A stretch of 35,132 nt of DNA from Bacteroidales bacterium. GTDB taxonomy: Bacteria; Bacteroidota; Bacteroidia; Bacteroidales; UBA932. The notes below the pieces were generated by a model, which saw nothing but the letters and a program-made list of their open reading frames with translations, had not been told where the DNA came from and searched no databases. Positions 8,193-18,151 of the stretch are shown here, piece by piece; position 1 is the first letter of the stretch, and every line of letters begins with the position of its first letter. The position numbers were made by a program, and so were the translations under genes. Location of the stretch: the NCBI GenBank assembly GCA_017617495.1, contig JAFZWD010000019.1, positions 1 through 35,132 of the forward strand. Direction: 5' to 3'.

Positions 8193-8900
8193 ATGGAAAG
8201 GAAGAAGTATCTGATCGTCGTTGCCGGAGGGCGCGGTACCCGCATGGGCGGGGATGTCCCCAAGCAGTTCCTGCTTCTGGGCGGGATCCCCATTCTGCAG
8301 CGCACCATCGCCGCCTTTGTGGAGGCGGTGCCGGAGCTCGAAGTGATAACCGTGCTGCCCCGCGACCAGTTCGCCGTGTGGAAGGAACTCTGCGTGCAGT
8401 ACAGCTTCAACGTGCCCCAGAAGCTGGTGGCCGGAGGCATCTCCCGTTTCCATTCGGTAAAGAACGGCCTTGCGAAGGTGCCCGCCGGCGCCATTGTGGC
8501 CGTTCACGACGGAGTGAGGCCGCTGGTGGGGAAGGATTTCCTGCGCAGGCTTTTCGCCTCCATCGCCGAAGGCAACCCCGTCACCCCCGACGGCAGGCCG
8601 CTGGAACGGGGCGTCCGGGCCCTTATCCCGGCACTCAAGGTGACGGACACCCTGCACAGCACCGCCGGCCCCGACCCCGACCGCAGCACGCTGCTCGCCG
8701 CTCAGACTCCCCAGATCTTCCTCTCGGAAGACCTTAAGGCCGCTTACGACCTGCCTTACGATGTTCGCTTCACCGACGACGCGAGCGTGGCGGCGGCAAA
8801 AAAAATTCCCCTCACCTTCGCCGAAGGAGAGAGGATAAATATCAAGATAACTACTCCGGAGGACCTGCCCCTCGCGGAGCATCTACTTCTTCTTGGATGA
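8193..8900 (+). CDS. ispD: 2-C-methyl-D-erythritol 4-phosphate cytidylyltransferase
   Basis: The 235-aa enzyme joins CTP and methylerythritol phosphate in the non-mevalonate isoprenoid pathway. The CTP-binding loop is at the N-terminus (VVAGGRGTRMGGDVPKQF, residues about 9-26), followed by VAVHDGVRP, AAQTPQIF, FTDDASVAAA and the C-terminal NIKITTPEDLPLAE, all diagnostic. Length is standard. The start ATG 8193 follows a perfect -7 box by 10 nt. The 3' end overlaps the convergent lrp gene by 18 nt, so the two mRNAs would be complementary at their ends unless terminated inside coding sequence. Confidence 0.96.
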   Translation: MERKKYLIVVAGGRGTRMGGDVPKQFLLLGGIPILQRTIAAFVEAVPELEVITVLPRDQFAVWKELCVQYSFNVPQKLVAGGISRFHSVKNGLAKVPAGAIVAVHDGVRPLVGKDFLRRLFASIAEGNPVTPDGRPLERGVRALIPALKVTDTLHSTAGPDPDRSTLLAAQTPQIFLSEDLKAAYDLPYDVRFTDDASVAAAKKIPLTFAEGERINIKITTPEDLPLAEHLLLLG

Positions 8901-9389
8901 GGCGCGGCCCTCTTTCTTGAACACGTTGTCCTTTACCCACACCTGGCGCTCGAACACTTCTTCGAGCGAGATCATCGTGTCGGTGCTCTGGATGTAGGGG
9001 ACCTCGCGCAGCTTGTGCATAATCACGTCCATCAGGTGGTCGTTGTCCAGGCAGTAGACCTTGACGAGCAGGGTATAGCGGCCGGTAACAAAGTGACATT
9101 CAACCACTTCGGGAATCTTCTTAAGCGCTGCGATAACCTCGGGGCTCTTGTTGGACTCGGTCACCACGATGCTGATGAAGGCGCATACGTTCAGTCCGAT
9201 GGCGCCGGGCTTGATGAGCAGGCGGGAGCCGGTGATTATGCCGCTCTCCTCGAGCTTGCGCATCCTCTGGTGGATTGCCGCGCCGGACACTCCGCACTCC
9301 CTCGCGATTTCGAGGTAGGGTTTGCGGGCGTCGTTCACCAGGAAGAAGAGAATCTTCCTGTCGATGTTGTCGAGTTTCAACTTTGCCAT
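8883..9389 (-). CDS. Lrp/AsnC-family transcriptional regulator
   Basis: The 168-aa protein has an N-terminal winged helix-turn-helix (LDNIDRKILFFLVNDARKPY through SGAAIHQRMRKLEESGIITG, residues about 6-54) and a C-terminal RAM ligand-binding/oligomerisation domain (GLNVCAFISIVV to about 150), then a basic tail ending SSKKK. Lrp-type proteins bind DNA as octamers and sense amino acids. The ATG lies 3 nt after the topA stop, so it is cotranscribed with topA. An arginine catabolic operon lies close by across ispD, which makes it a candidate target, but nothing in the sequence proves that. Confidence 0.93.
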   Translation of the reverse strand: MAKLKLDNIDRKILFFLVNDARKPYLEIARECGVSGAAIHQRMRKLEESGIITGSRLLIKPGAIGLNVCAFISIVVTESNKSPEVIAALKKIPEVVECHFVTGRYTLLVKVYCLDNDHLMDVIMHKLREVPYIQSTDTMISLEEVFERQVWVKDNVFKKEGRASSKKK

Positions 9390-9392
9390 GGG

Positions 9393-11672
<2,280 letters not shown>

Positions 11673-11700
11673 TTCGTCGGAAGTTTATCAAAATCGCATG

Positions 11701-11708
11701 CAAAGTAA
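11701..11708 (-). promoter_or_regulatory. Probable -7 box of topA-lrp
   Basis: Minus-strand TTACTTTG is one mismatch from TAnnTTTG, 28 nt before the topA ATG; a TTTTG lies 20 nt further upstream at the expected -33 position. Confidence 0.5.
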
Positions 11709-11752
11709 CACACAAACTGCCGAATTTTCAAAATATGTAAGAGGAAATTTTT

Positions 11753-11760
11753 TACATTTG
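11753..11760 (+). promoter_or_regulatory. -7 box of the PBP1A-ddl-prmC operon
   Basis: TACATTTG matches the consensus and lies 23 nt before the ATG at 11784; the leader is A-rich (GATTAAAAAA) with no Shine-Dalgarno. Confidence 0.7.
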
Positions 11761-11783
11761 TAGACTAATCGAAGATTAAAAAA

Positions 11784-14123
11784 ATGGACATAGCGACCAA
11801 GAAAAAAATAATCCGCATATTCTGGCTTCTTTTTGCCGCTCCGTTCGTGCTGGTGTTCCTCCTGCTGGTCATCGTATGGCTGTTCGCAAAGATTCCTTCC
11901 TTCGAGGAACTGGAGCATCCCGACAACAAACTGGCTACCCAGGTGCTGGCCGAGGGCGGCGAAGTGCTCACCACCTTCCATATAGAGAACCGTACCTATG
12001 TGAGCTTCGAGGATCTGTCCCCGAATCTCGTGGCCGCGGCCATCTCCACCGAGGACGTGCGCTTCCGCAAGCACTCCGGCGTGGATACCAGGGGTCTTGC
12101 GCGCGTGGCGGTGAAAACCCTGCTGATGCACGACAGCAGCCAGGGCGGAGGCTCTACCATCACCCAGCAGCTTGCAAAGACTCTCTACCCCCGCGGCGAG
12201 AACCAGGGCAAGCTCGGGATGGTCTGGGTAAAGCTCAAGGAGTGGATTACCGCAGTAAAGCTCGAGCGCAACTATACCAAGGACGAGATCCTGGACATGT
12301 ACCTCAACTCCATCTTCTTCGGTAGCAACGCCTACGGAGTCAAGGCTGCGTCGGAAACCTTCTTCGACAAGGAACCGGCCGACCTCACAGTCGAGGAGGC
12401 GGCTACGCTCATAGGCATGGTCAACAAGCCCACGCGCTACAACCCGGTGCTCAACCCCGAGAAGAGCCTGGCGCGCCGCAACTTCGTCATCGGCCGCATG
12501 CGCAAGCACGGTTATCTCACTAGGCATCAGGCCGATTCCATCCAGGCGCTGCCCATCGACCTGCACTACCGCGTGCTGGACCATAACGCCGGCCTGGCGC
12601 CCTACTTCCGCGACATGCTCCGCCGCGACATGAACGCCAAGAAGCCCCGCCGCAGCGACTACCAGTTCCACGAGGACTACACCGCCGATTCGCTCCGCTG
12701 GCGCGACGACAACATCTACGGCTGGCTCAACAAGAACAAGAAGCCTTCGGGCGAGCGCTACGACCTCGACCGCGACGGCCTCCGCATCTATACCACCATC
12801 AATTACAAGATGCAGAAGTATGCCGAGGAAGCGGTGGCCAACCATCTGGGCAAGCGTCTGCAGCCCGCTTTCAACAAGGAGATCAAGTGGAAGCGCTATC
12901 CTCCCTTCGCTTCGGATACCGAGAAGGCGGTGCGCGACCGCCTGATGAGCAATGCCCGCAAGTGGAGCGAGCGCTATCGCACCCAGGCCAGGGCGGGTAT
13001 CCCCGAGGCCGAGATCCTGGAGTCCTTCAAGAAGCCCGTCAAGATGCGCATCTTCGCGTGGAACAAGCAGGGCTACATGGACACGGTGATGACGCCCAAC
13101 GACTCCATCCTTTATTATAAGAGTATACTCCGCGCCGGATTCGTGGCGGTGCAGCCCAACACCGGGCATATCAAGGCTTACGTGGGCGGCCCTAACTACC
13201 GCTATTTCAAATACGACAACGTGCGCCAGGGCAAGCGCCAGGTGGGTTCGACCATCAAGCCCTTCCTTTATACACTCGCAATGCAGGAGGGTATGAGCCC
13301 CTGCGACAAGGTGGTCAACGTGCCGCAGTCCTTCATTGCAGGCGACGGCACCGACTGGACGCCGCGCTCAACCGACAAGGACGAGTGGATCGGCAAGACC
13401 GTCACCCTCAAGTGGGGCCTCACCCACTCCTCCAACAATATTTCCGCCTACCTGATGAAGCAGTTCGGCCCCGCGGCCATGGTGGAAATGATGCACAGGA
13501 TGGGCGTGAGCAGCCATCTGGACGAGGTGTATTCGCTCTGCGTCGGCCCTGCCGACATCGCCCTCTACGAGATGGTGAACGCCTACAACACCTTCCCTTC
13601 GGCTGGCGTGTATGTGTCGCCCATCTATGTCACCCGCATCGAGGACAACCAGGGCAACGTGATAGGCGAGTTTACCAACAAGAAGCGCGAGGCCATCGGC
13701 GAGCGCACGGCCTACCTCATGGTCAACCTGATGCAGGGCGTGATCAACCACGGAACCGGTTTCAATCTCCGCGCAAAGTATAAGTTCAAGGGCGAAATCG
13801 CCGGCAAGACCGGAACCACCAACGACAACTCCGACGGCTGGTTCATCGGTTACACCCCGGTTATCACGGCCGGCGCCTGGGTAGGTGGCGAGGACAGGCA
13901 GATTCACTTCAACTCCATCGCCCTCGGAAGCGGCGCCAACATGGCCCTGCCCATCTGGGGTGACTTCATGAAGAAGTGTATCGAGGACGGCACCCTGGGC
14001 ATTACCGACAGCGAGGCGTTTATCGGCCCTTCGGGCTTCTCGCCCAATCTTGCCTGCTCCGGCGGCGACATGGACGAGGGCGACGGGGGCGAAGTCAGAT
14101 CAGAAGATTACTATTTCGAATAA
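11784..14123 (+). CDS. Class A penicillin-binding protein (PBP1A-type transglycosylase/transpeptidase)
   Basis: The 779-aa bifunctional enzyme polymerises and cross-links peptidoglycan on the outer face of the inner membrane. A cytoplasmic KKK stretch and one transmembrane helix (about 11-36) precede the GT51 transglycosylase domain, with AAISTEDVRFRKHSGVD (catalytic Glu near 89) and GGGSTITQQLAKTLYP (near 120-135). The transpeptidase domain has SxxK in GSTIKPF (near 486), SxN in SSNN (near 548) and KTGTT (near 674). It is the first gene of a run whose stop and start codons overlap: TAATG couples it to ddl. The C-terminus ends in an acidic tail. Family and domains are clear; which paralogue it is cannot be told. 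Confidence 0.95.
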   Translation: MDIATKKKIIRIFWLLFAAPFVLVFLLLVIVWLFAKIPSFEELEHPDNKLATQVLAEGGEVLTTFHIENRTYVSFEDLSPNLVAAAISTEDVRFRKHSGVDTRGLARVAVKTLLMHDSSQGGGSTITQQLAKTLYPRGENQGKLGMVWVKLKEWITAVKLERNYTKDEILDMYLNSIFFGSNAYGVKAASETFFDKEPADLTVEEAATLIGMVNKPTRYNPVLNPEKSLARRNFVIGRMRKHGYLTRHQADSIQALPIDLHYRVLDHNAGLAPYFRDMLRRDMNAKKPRRSDYQFHEDYTADSLRWRDDNIYGWLNKNKKPSGERYDLDRDGLRIYTTINYKMQKYAEEAVANHLGKRLQPAFNKEIKWKRYPPFASDTEKAVRDRLMSNARKWSERYRTQARAGIPEAEILESFKKPVKMRIFAWNKQGYMDTVMTPNDSILYYKSILRAGFVAVQPNTGHIKAYVGGPNYRYFKYDNVRQGKRQVGSTIKPFLYTLAMQEGMSPCDKVVNVPQSFIAGDGTDWTPRSTDKDEWIGKTVTLKWGLTHSSNNISAYLMKQFGPAAMVEMMHRMGVSSHLDEVYSLCVGPADIALYEMVNAYNTFPSAGVYVSPIYVTRIEDNQGNVIGEFTNKKREAIGERTAYLMVNLMQGVINHGTGFNLRAKYKFKGEIAGKTGTTNDNSDGWFIGYTPVITAGAWVGGEDRQIHFNSIALGSGANMALPIWGDFMKKCIEDGTLGITDSEAFIGPSGFSPNLACSGGDMDEGDGGEVRSEDYYFE

Positions 14124-15139
14124 TGGCAGCATACAAGACAATCGCGGTAGTTTACGGCAGCGACTCTTCCGAGTGGGAGGTTGCATGCCGCAGCGGTGAG
14201 TTCACCGCTTCCCGCATCGACGGCTACAAGTACGACATTTACGAGATTTTCGCCCGTTTCGGACGCTGGCAGCTCGTGGCTTACAAGAAGAAGGACGCCA
14301 TGCGCGTGCCGCTTCCCGAGGGGGCCCGTCCCGAGGTGGACAAGACCGATTTTTCGGTGAACGTGCTCGGCGAGAAGGTCAGCTTCGACTATGTGTATAT
14401 AATGCAGCACGGCGCCCCTGGCGAGAGCGGGCAGCTGCAGGGCTACTTCGAGATGCTCGGCATCCCGTTCAGCTCCTGCTCTTCTTCGGTTTCGGCCATC
14501 GCCTTCGACAAGTATGCCTGCAAGAGCTACATCCGCGACCTGGGTATTGTCAAGTGTGCGCCCGACGCCTTTGTGCACAAGGGGGCAGATATCGACGCCT
14601 TCGCCGCGCAGATTGCCGCCAAGCTGCAGTTCCCGGTCTTCGTGAAGCCTACCATCGGCGGTTCGAGCTTCGGCGTTACCATGGTAAAGGATCCTTCCGG
14701 CCTGGCTACTGCGGTTAAGTTCGCCTTCTCCGAGGGGCCTACCGTCCTCGTGGAGCAGGGCATCCACGGGCGTGAGCTTACCTGCGCCGCCTACCGTACC
14801 GGCGGCGTGGTGCATACGCTGCCCATCATCGAGATTATCTCCGACAACGAGTATTTCGACTACGACGCCAAGTATAACGGCCACAGCCGCGAGGTCTGCC
14901 CGGCCGACGCCACCCCCGAGGTCGTAAGGCTGGTGCAGGAAACCACCGCCCACATCTACGAGAATCTGGATTGCTCCGGCGTCGTCCGGATGGACTATAT
15001 CCTCGCCGAGGACGGGCTGTACTTCCTCGAGGTCAATACCATCCCCGGTATGACGAGCGCTTCGCTCGTTCCCAAGATGGTGCGGGCCGCCGGCCTCGAT
15101 ATGACCGATTTCCTCTCTGATATCATCGAAAACGGCTAG
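14123..15139 (+). CDS. ddl: D-alanine--D-alanine ligase
   Basis: The 338-aa ATP-grasp enzyme forms the D-Ala-D-Ala dipeptide of the peptidoglycan stem. Key segments are QHGAPGESGQLQGYFEMLGIP (substrate loop, near 94-115), VFVKPTIGGSSFGV (ATP-grasp lysine and Gly-rich loop), and the metal-binding end FLEVNTIPGMT. The start is ATG 14123, whose A is the last base of the PBP1A stop codon; a longer in-frame extension upstream would lie inside the PBP gene. Placement between PBP1A and prmC couples precursor supply to polymerisation. The variable N-terminal part is typical of the Bacteroidetes branch. Confidence 0.94.
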   Translation: MAAYKTIAVVYGSDSSEWEVACRSGEFTASRIDGYKYDIYEIFARFGRWQLVAYKKKDAMRVPLPEGARPEVDKTDFSVNVLGEKVSFDYVYIMQHGAPGESGQLQGYFEMLGIPFSSCSSSVSAIAFDKYACKSYIRDLGIVKCAPDAFVHKGADIDAFAAQIAAKLQFPVFVKPTIGGSSFGVTMVKDPSGLATAVKFAFSEGPTVLVEQGIHGRELTCAAYRTGGVVHTLPIIEIISDNEYFDYDAKYNGHSREVCPADATPEVVRLVQETTAHIYENLDCSGVVRMDYILAEDGLYFLEVNTIPGMTSASLVPKMVRAAGLDMTDFLSDIIENG

Positions 15140-15990
15140 TGCTGCTTAAAGATTTAATACATCAGGGCGTAAAGGCCTTGGAATCGTTGTACCCCGCTGC
15201 CGAGGCGCGGAGCCTCGTGCTGATGCTGTGTCAGGAGCGGCTGGGGGTGATGTCGTGGACGCACGTCGTTGAGCCGGGGACGGTGGTGTCGGAGGAGGAG
15301 TTGCCGGGCCTGCAGGACGACCTGGCGCGCCTTGCCGCCGGCGAACCTATCCAGTACATCCTCGGTTACACCGAATTCCGCGGCCGCATCTTCAAAACCG
15401 ATCCCCGCGCCCTCATCCCCCGCCTCGAAACCGAACTCCTCGTTGATGAAGTCGTAAAGCATTGGGCGGGCGGGGCTGGCACGACTATTCTCGACCTCTG
15501 CACCGGCTCCGGCTGCATCGCCTGGAGCCTGGCGTATGAGATGCCGGGGGCGGTGGTGACGGGAGCGGACATTTCCGAGGACGCCCTGGCGCTGGCGCGG
15601 AGCCAGTTCAGGAGGCTGCCGAAGGGCGTTGTGCGGCCGACGTTCATGAAGGGCGACATACTGGATTTCGATACGCCTTTTCCGAAGTGCGATATACTGA
15701 CGGCAAATCCGCCGTACATTACCTTGCCGGAGAAGCAGTATATGCGGCCGAACGTACTCGACTGGGAGCCGGAGGTCGCTCTCTTCGCTCCCGAGAGCGA
15801 CCCGCTGGCCTTTCACAAGGCCATCGCGCTCTGGGCGCGCCGGCTCCTCAGTCCGGGCGGCTTCGGCATTGTCGAAATCAACGAAGACCTCGGTCCCGAG
15901 ACGCTGGCGGTCTTCAAAAGCTTCAAAAACGCACGTCTGATAGAAGATTTTGCGGGTAAATCCCGCTTCGTGGCATTCGAAAACGAATAG
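15139..15990 (+). CDS. prmC: Peptide chain release factor N5-glutamine methyltransferase
   Basis: The 283-aa enzyme methylates the Gln of the GGQ motif in release factors RF1/RF2. It has an N-terminal helical domain, GEPIQYILGYTEFRGRIF, LIPRLETELL (usually IPRPETE), the SAM motif ILDLCTGSGCIAWSLA (near 117-132) and the catalytic NPPYI (near 188). It starts at GTG 15139, sharing one base with the ddl stop (TAGTG), so translation is probably coupled. A terminator follows about 60 nt after the stop. Confidence 0.94.
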   Translation: MLLKDLIHQGVKALESLYPAAEARSLVLMLCQERLGVMSWTHVVEPGTVVSEEELPGLQDDLARLAAGEPIQYILGYTEFRGRIFKTDPRALIPRLETELLVDEVVKHWAGGAGTTILDLCTGSGCIAWSLAYEMPGAVVTGADISEDALALARSQFRRLPKGVVRPTFMKGDILDFDTPFPKCDILTANPPYITLPEKQYMRPNVLDWEPEVALFAPESDPLAFHKAIALWARRLLSPGGFGIVEINEDLGPETLAVFKSFKNARLIEDFAGKSRFVAFENE

Positions 15991-16050
15991 TTTTCCGTAT
16001 AAAATAAAAATTAAAAACGGCCCCACGGTGTGCTCTGTCGGGGTGGTTTG

Positions 16051-16073
16051 AATGTAAACGATTACATTTTTTT
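16051..16073 (+). terminator. Rho-independent terminator after prmC
   Basis: Perfect stem AATGTAA/TTACATT (16051-16057 and 16062-16068) with loop ACGA, running directly into a T tract to 16073. Outer arms GTTTG/CAAAC extend it with an internal loop. It closes the PBP1A-ddl-prmC operon and lies just before the next promoter. Confidence 0.75.
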
Positions 16074-16092
16074 ACAAACGGATAAATCTTGT

Positions 16093-16100
16093 TCACTTTG
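16093..16100 (+). promoter_or_regulatory. Probable -7 box of the lipoprotein gene
   Basis: TCACTTTG, one mismatch from TAnnTTTG, 15 nt before the ATG at 16116. Confidence 0.5.
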
Positions 16101-16115
16101 CAAGAAAAATGCGAT

Positions 16116-17339
16116 ATGGACAAGATTCGTTTATTCCGCGATTCGTTCGCGACGATTGCAGGCCTCGCGCTGGCCGTCTCGCTGGGGTCCTGCACCAAAG
16201 ATTCAACTCCCGTGCGGGCACAGCTGCCCGCGGAGCCTTCCGGTTTCACGCTTAAGGACGTGGCGGTGATGCTGTCCGCCCTGCCGATGGAAAGCACCCA
16301 TCTGGACGAAGTGCACACTGCAGTCACATCCTCGTCCGGCAACGGTTACGACGAGGAGTATATGATGCGCGACCTGCTTTCCGACCCTGGTGCGGGCGTG
16401 GGTGACGATGCCGCAACGCGCGCTGCCGTGCGTTCGGGTTTTTCCAATCCGCTGCGTAATCTCATCGAGGATTATTTCGCCAACAATCCGTCGGCCCGCA
16501 AGTCGGCGAGCAGCAAGGCGGGAGGGCCGGATGACGTGCAGGCGTGCATAGATGCGCTGTGTTCTTCCCAGATGCAGATTTACTGGCCGTATTCCGAGGA
16601 CTGGGACGGCGAAACCTTCCCCGTGATTACCTTCGACCCCGGCTATGGAGCGGAGTCCAATTACGGCTATCTGCTGGCCCGTGGCGACGACGGGCTGATT
16701 GTGGTTGACTCGGTTTATGTGGACGAGAACCTTGCGAAAAGCCGCCCGGTGTGGGTAGTGAACAGCAACGACGACAGTTCGATGACGCCTCTGGAACTGG
16801 TAATGGACGACGAGGCCGGCACAAGGTCCGCCCTCCCGGTTGCATCGCCTCGCGGCGCCTTCTCGAAACAGCGCAACCTTTATCTGAAAAACTTTACGAT
16901 GCTTCGCAACTACGACTCCTGGTTCGCAGGGGCGTCGGAGTTCTGGGTAAAATGCGGCTCGGTAAAGGGCTTCAAGGCCACTGTGGAAAGCGACCTTCAG
17001 CATTATACGCCTTCCATTACCGACCTGGTAGTGGTGGTAAAACGCAAATATCTCGGAGTGGCGGTGCCCTTCCAGGCCATACTTGTGACCGATTTTACGG
17101 AGCAGCTGGACAAGCTGGCCTTTCTCATTACCGAGGATGACGGCGGCAAATCCACCACCTGGAACTGCTCTGCCACGGTCAAGATCAAATCCAAGTCCTA
17201 CGGCTTCGAGATGTCCATTCCCTATCGTCAGAACGACGACATCGTCTGGCGCGGCCAGCTCAGCGCGGGCTATTTCACCCAGGATAAGGAGGTTTCCGGC
17301 CGCTTCGGTGACGTAATGGTCACTTTTGCCCTGGAATAA
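16116..17339 (+). CDS. Hypothetical lipoprotein
   Basis: I do not recognise this 407-aa protein. It begins with a signal peptide and lipobox (SLGSC), followed by TKD, so a lipidated and probably surface-exposed protein is predicted. Residues about 60-140 are acidic with an Ala/Ser-rich linker; the middle contains MQIYWPYSEDWDGETFPVITFDPGYG and YGYLLARGDDGLIVVDSVYVDE; the C-terminal third is beta-strand rich with alternating hydrophobics (ITDLVVVVKRKYLGVAVPFQAILVTDF), suggesting a beta-sandwich. The start is ATG 16116; a TTG at 16089 lies upstream of the -7 box. It has its own promoter and is the only gene of its unit. No catalytic motif was seen. Confidence 0.85.
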   Translation: MDKIRLFRDSFATIAGLALAVSLGSCTKDSTPVRAQLPAEPSGFTLKDVAVMLSALPMESTHLDEVHTAVTSSSGNGYDEEYMMRDLLSDPGAGVGDDAATRAAVRSGFSNPLRNLIEDYFANNPSARKSASSKAGGPDDVQACIDALCSSQMQIYWPYSEDWDGETFPVITFDPGYGAESNYGYLLARGDDGLIVVDSVYVDENLAKSRPVWVVNSNDDSSMTPLELVMDDEAGTRSALPVASPRGAFSKQRNLYLKNFTMLRNYDSWFAGASEFWVKCGSVKGFKATVESDLQHYTPSITDLVVVVKRKYLGVAVPFQAILVTDFTEQLDKLAFLITEDDGGKSTTWNCSATVKIKSKSYGFEMSIPYRQNDDIVWRGQLSAGYFTQDKEVSGRFGDVMVTFALE

Positions 17340-17373
17340 TGCTTGCACTATTGTAAATATGATAGCATTTTTC

Positions 17374-17381
17374 TACCTTTG
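17374..17381 (+). promoter_or_regulatory. -7 box of the toxin-antitoxin pair
   Basis: TACCTTTG matches the consensus and ends 6 nt before ATG 17388, so the antitoxin mRNA is leaderless from that ATG or has a short leader to ATG 17400. Confidence 0.65.
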
Positions 17382-17387
17382 CTGAAA

Positions 17388-17717
17388 ATGCTGTCGAGTA
17401 TGAAAAAGCAGAAAGAAAAAAGAGTTGCTGTTATGATCAGGATGAGCGAAGATCTCCGTGAGCGCCTGAAAATTCAGGCGAAAGCCAATCATATGTCTTA
17501 TAATGCATATGTGGTCAGCATTCTGGAAAAGGCTGTGGAGCCGGAATGGCCGCATATCAGCCCGGAAGAACTGGAAGCGATTGGGAAGGAGCATTTCGCA
17601 TGGCTGGACGAGCTCAGGGCCCTGTTCCCGAAGGGTGAGGGCGTTCAGTTACCGGAAGACTTTGATTGGAAAGCAGCAAAAGGAGCTTATTTAGAGGAAA
17701 AATGGAAAGGACAATGA
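17388..17717 (+). CDS. Ribbon-helix-helix (Arc-like) antitoxin
   Basis: The 109-aa protein (105 if ATG 17400 is used) starts with a basic stretch and an RHH DNA-binding motif: the strand KRVAVMIRMSEDLRERLKIQ and the helices around SYNAYVVSILEKAVE. The C-terminal half, acidic and aromatic (PEELEAIGKEHFAWLDEL to the end), would be the toxin-neutralising tail. It overlaps the PIN gene by ATGA, the usual antitoxin-toxin arrangement, and probably represses its own promoter. The module is visibly AT-richer than its surroundings. Confidence 0.85.
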   Translation: MLSSMKKQKEKRVAVMIRMSEDLRERLKIQAKANHMSYNAYVVSILEKAVEPEWPHISPEELEAIGKEHFAWLDELRALFPKGEGVQLPEDFDWKAAKGAYLEEKWKGQ

Positions 17718-18151
17718 AAAGAAGTCTAAAAATATATTGCGATACCAATGTCTATCTTGATATCTTGAAGGATGACAGGGAAGGATCAGAGGTCAGCCGG
17801 AGGATTATGGGTTTGATGCACTCCCTGGGGATAACACCCTGTTTGTCCACGCAGTCGATTATTGATGCCTCGTACATAATGTGCAAAGGCCATAATTACG
17901 GTATTGATAAGTTTATTGCAGCTTTTCACATAACCAAAGCACACTTCGATGTCGTGAGTATAACACCGTCGGATATAATGGTTGCAGAAGAAAACCCAAT
18001 TGGAGACTTCGAGGATGCGGCCCAGATAGCATGTGCCGAAAGGCTTGGCTGCGAAGTTATCCTTTCCTCCGATAAGAATTTTAAAATCAGATCGAAGATT
18101 CCGGTTTATTCGCCAAGAGAATTCCTGGCAAAGCTGACTTGTGCTAATTAG
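17714..18151 (+). CDS. PIN-domain toxin (VapC-like ribonuclease)
   Basis: The 145-aa protein has the PIN fold that cleaves RNA with a magnesium-binding acidic cluster: Asp10 in YCDTNVYLD, Asp51 in SIIDASYIM (where many VapC have Glu), the Asp98/Glu100/Asp101 group in GDFEDAAQIACAERLGC, and Asp120 in SSDKNF. Length is typical. The start ATG 17714 overlaps the antitoxin stop by 4 nt; an upstream ATG at 17702 is possible but less likely. Two 60-nt lines counted by hand within the pair are about 30% and 40% GC, against about 60% in a line of the PBP gene, which suggests recent horizontal gain. Its stop codon interlocks with that of the U32 gene. Confidence 0.87.
   Translation: MKRSLKIYCDTNVYLDILKDDREGSEVSRRIMGLMHSLGITPCLSTQSIIDASYIMCKGHNYGIDKFIAAFHITKAHFDVVSITPSDIMVAEENPIGDFEDAAQIACAERLGCEVILSSDKNFKIRSKIPVYSPREFLAKLTCAN

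Noticed and set aside
11688-13169. A 493-codon minus-strand open frame opposite PBP1A
   Set aside because: No recognisable motif, and the plus strand encodes all PBP catalytic motifs.
17340-18151. Integrated phage or integron fragment around the toxin-antitoxin pair
   Set aside because: No integrase, attachment repeat or phage gene is present; only the two genes differ in composition.
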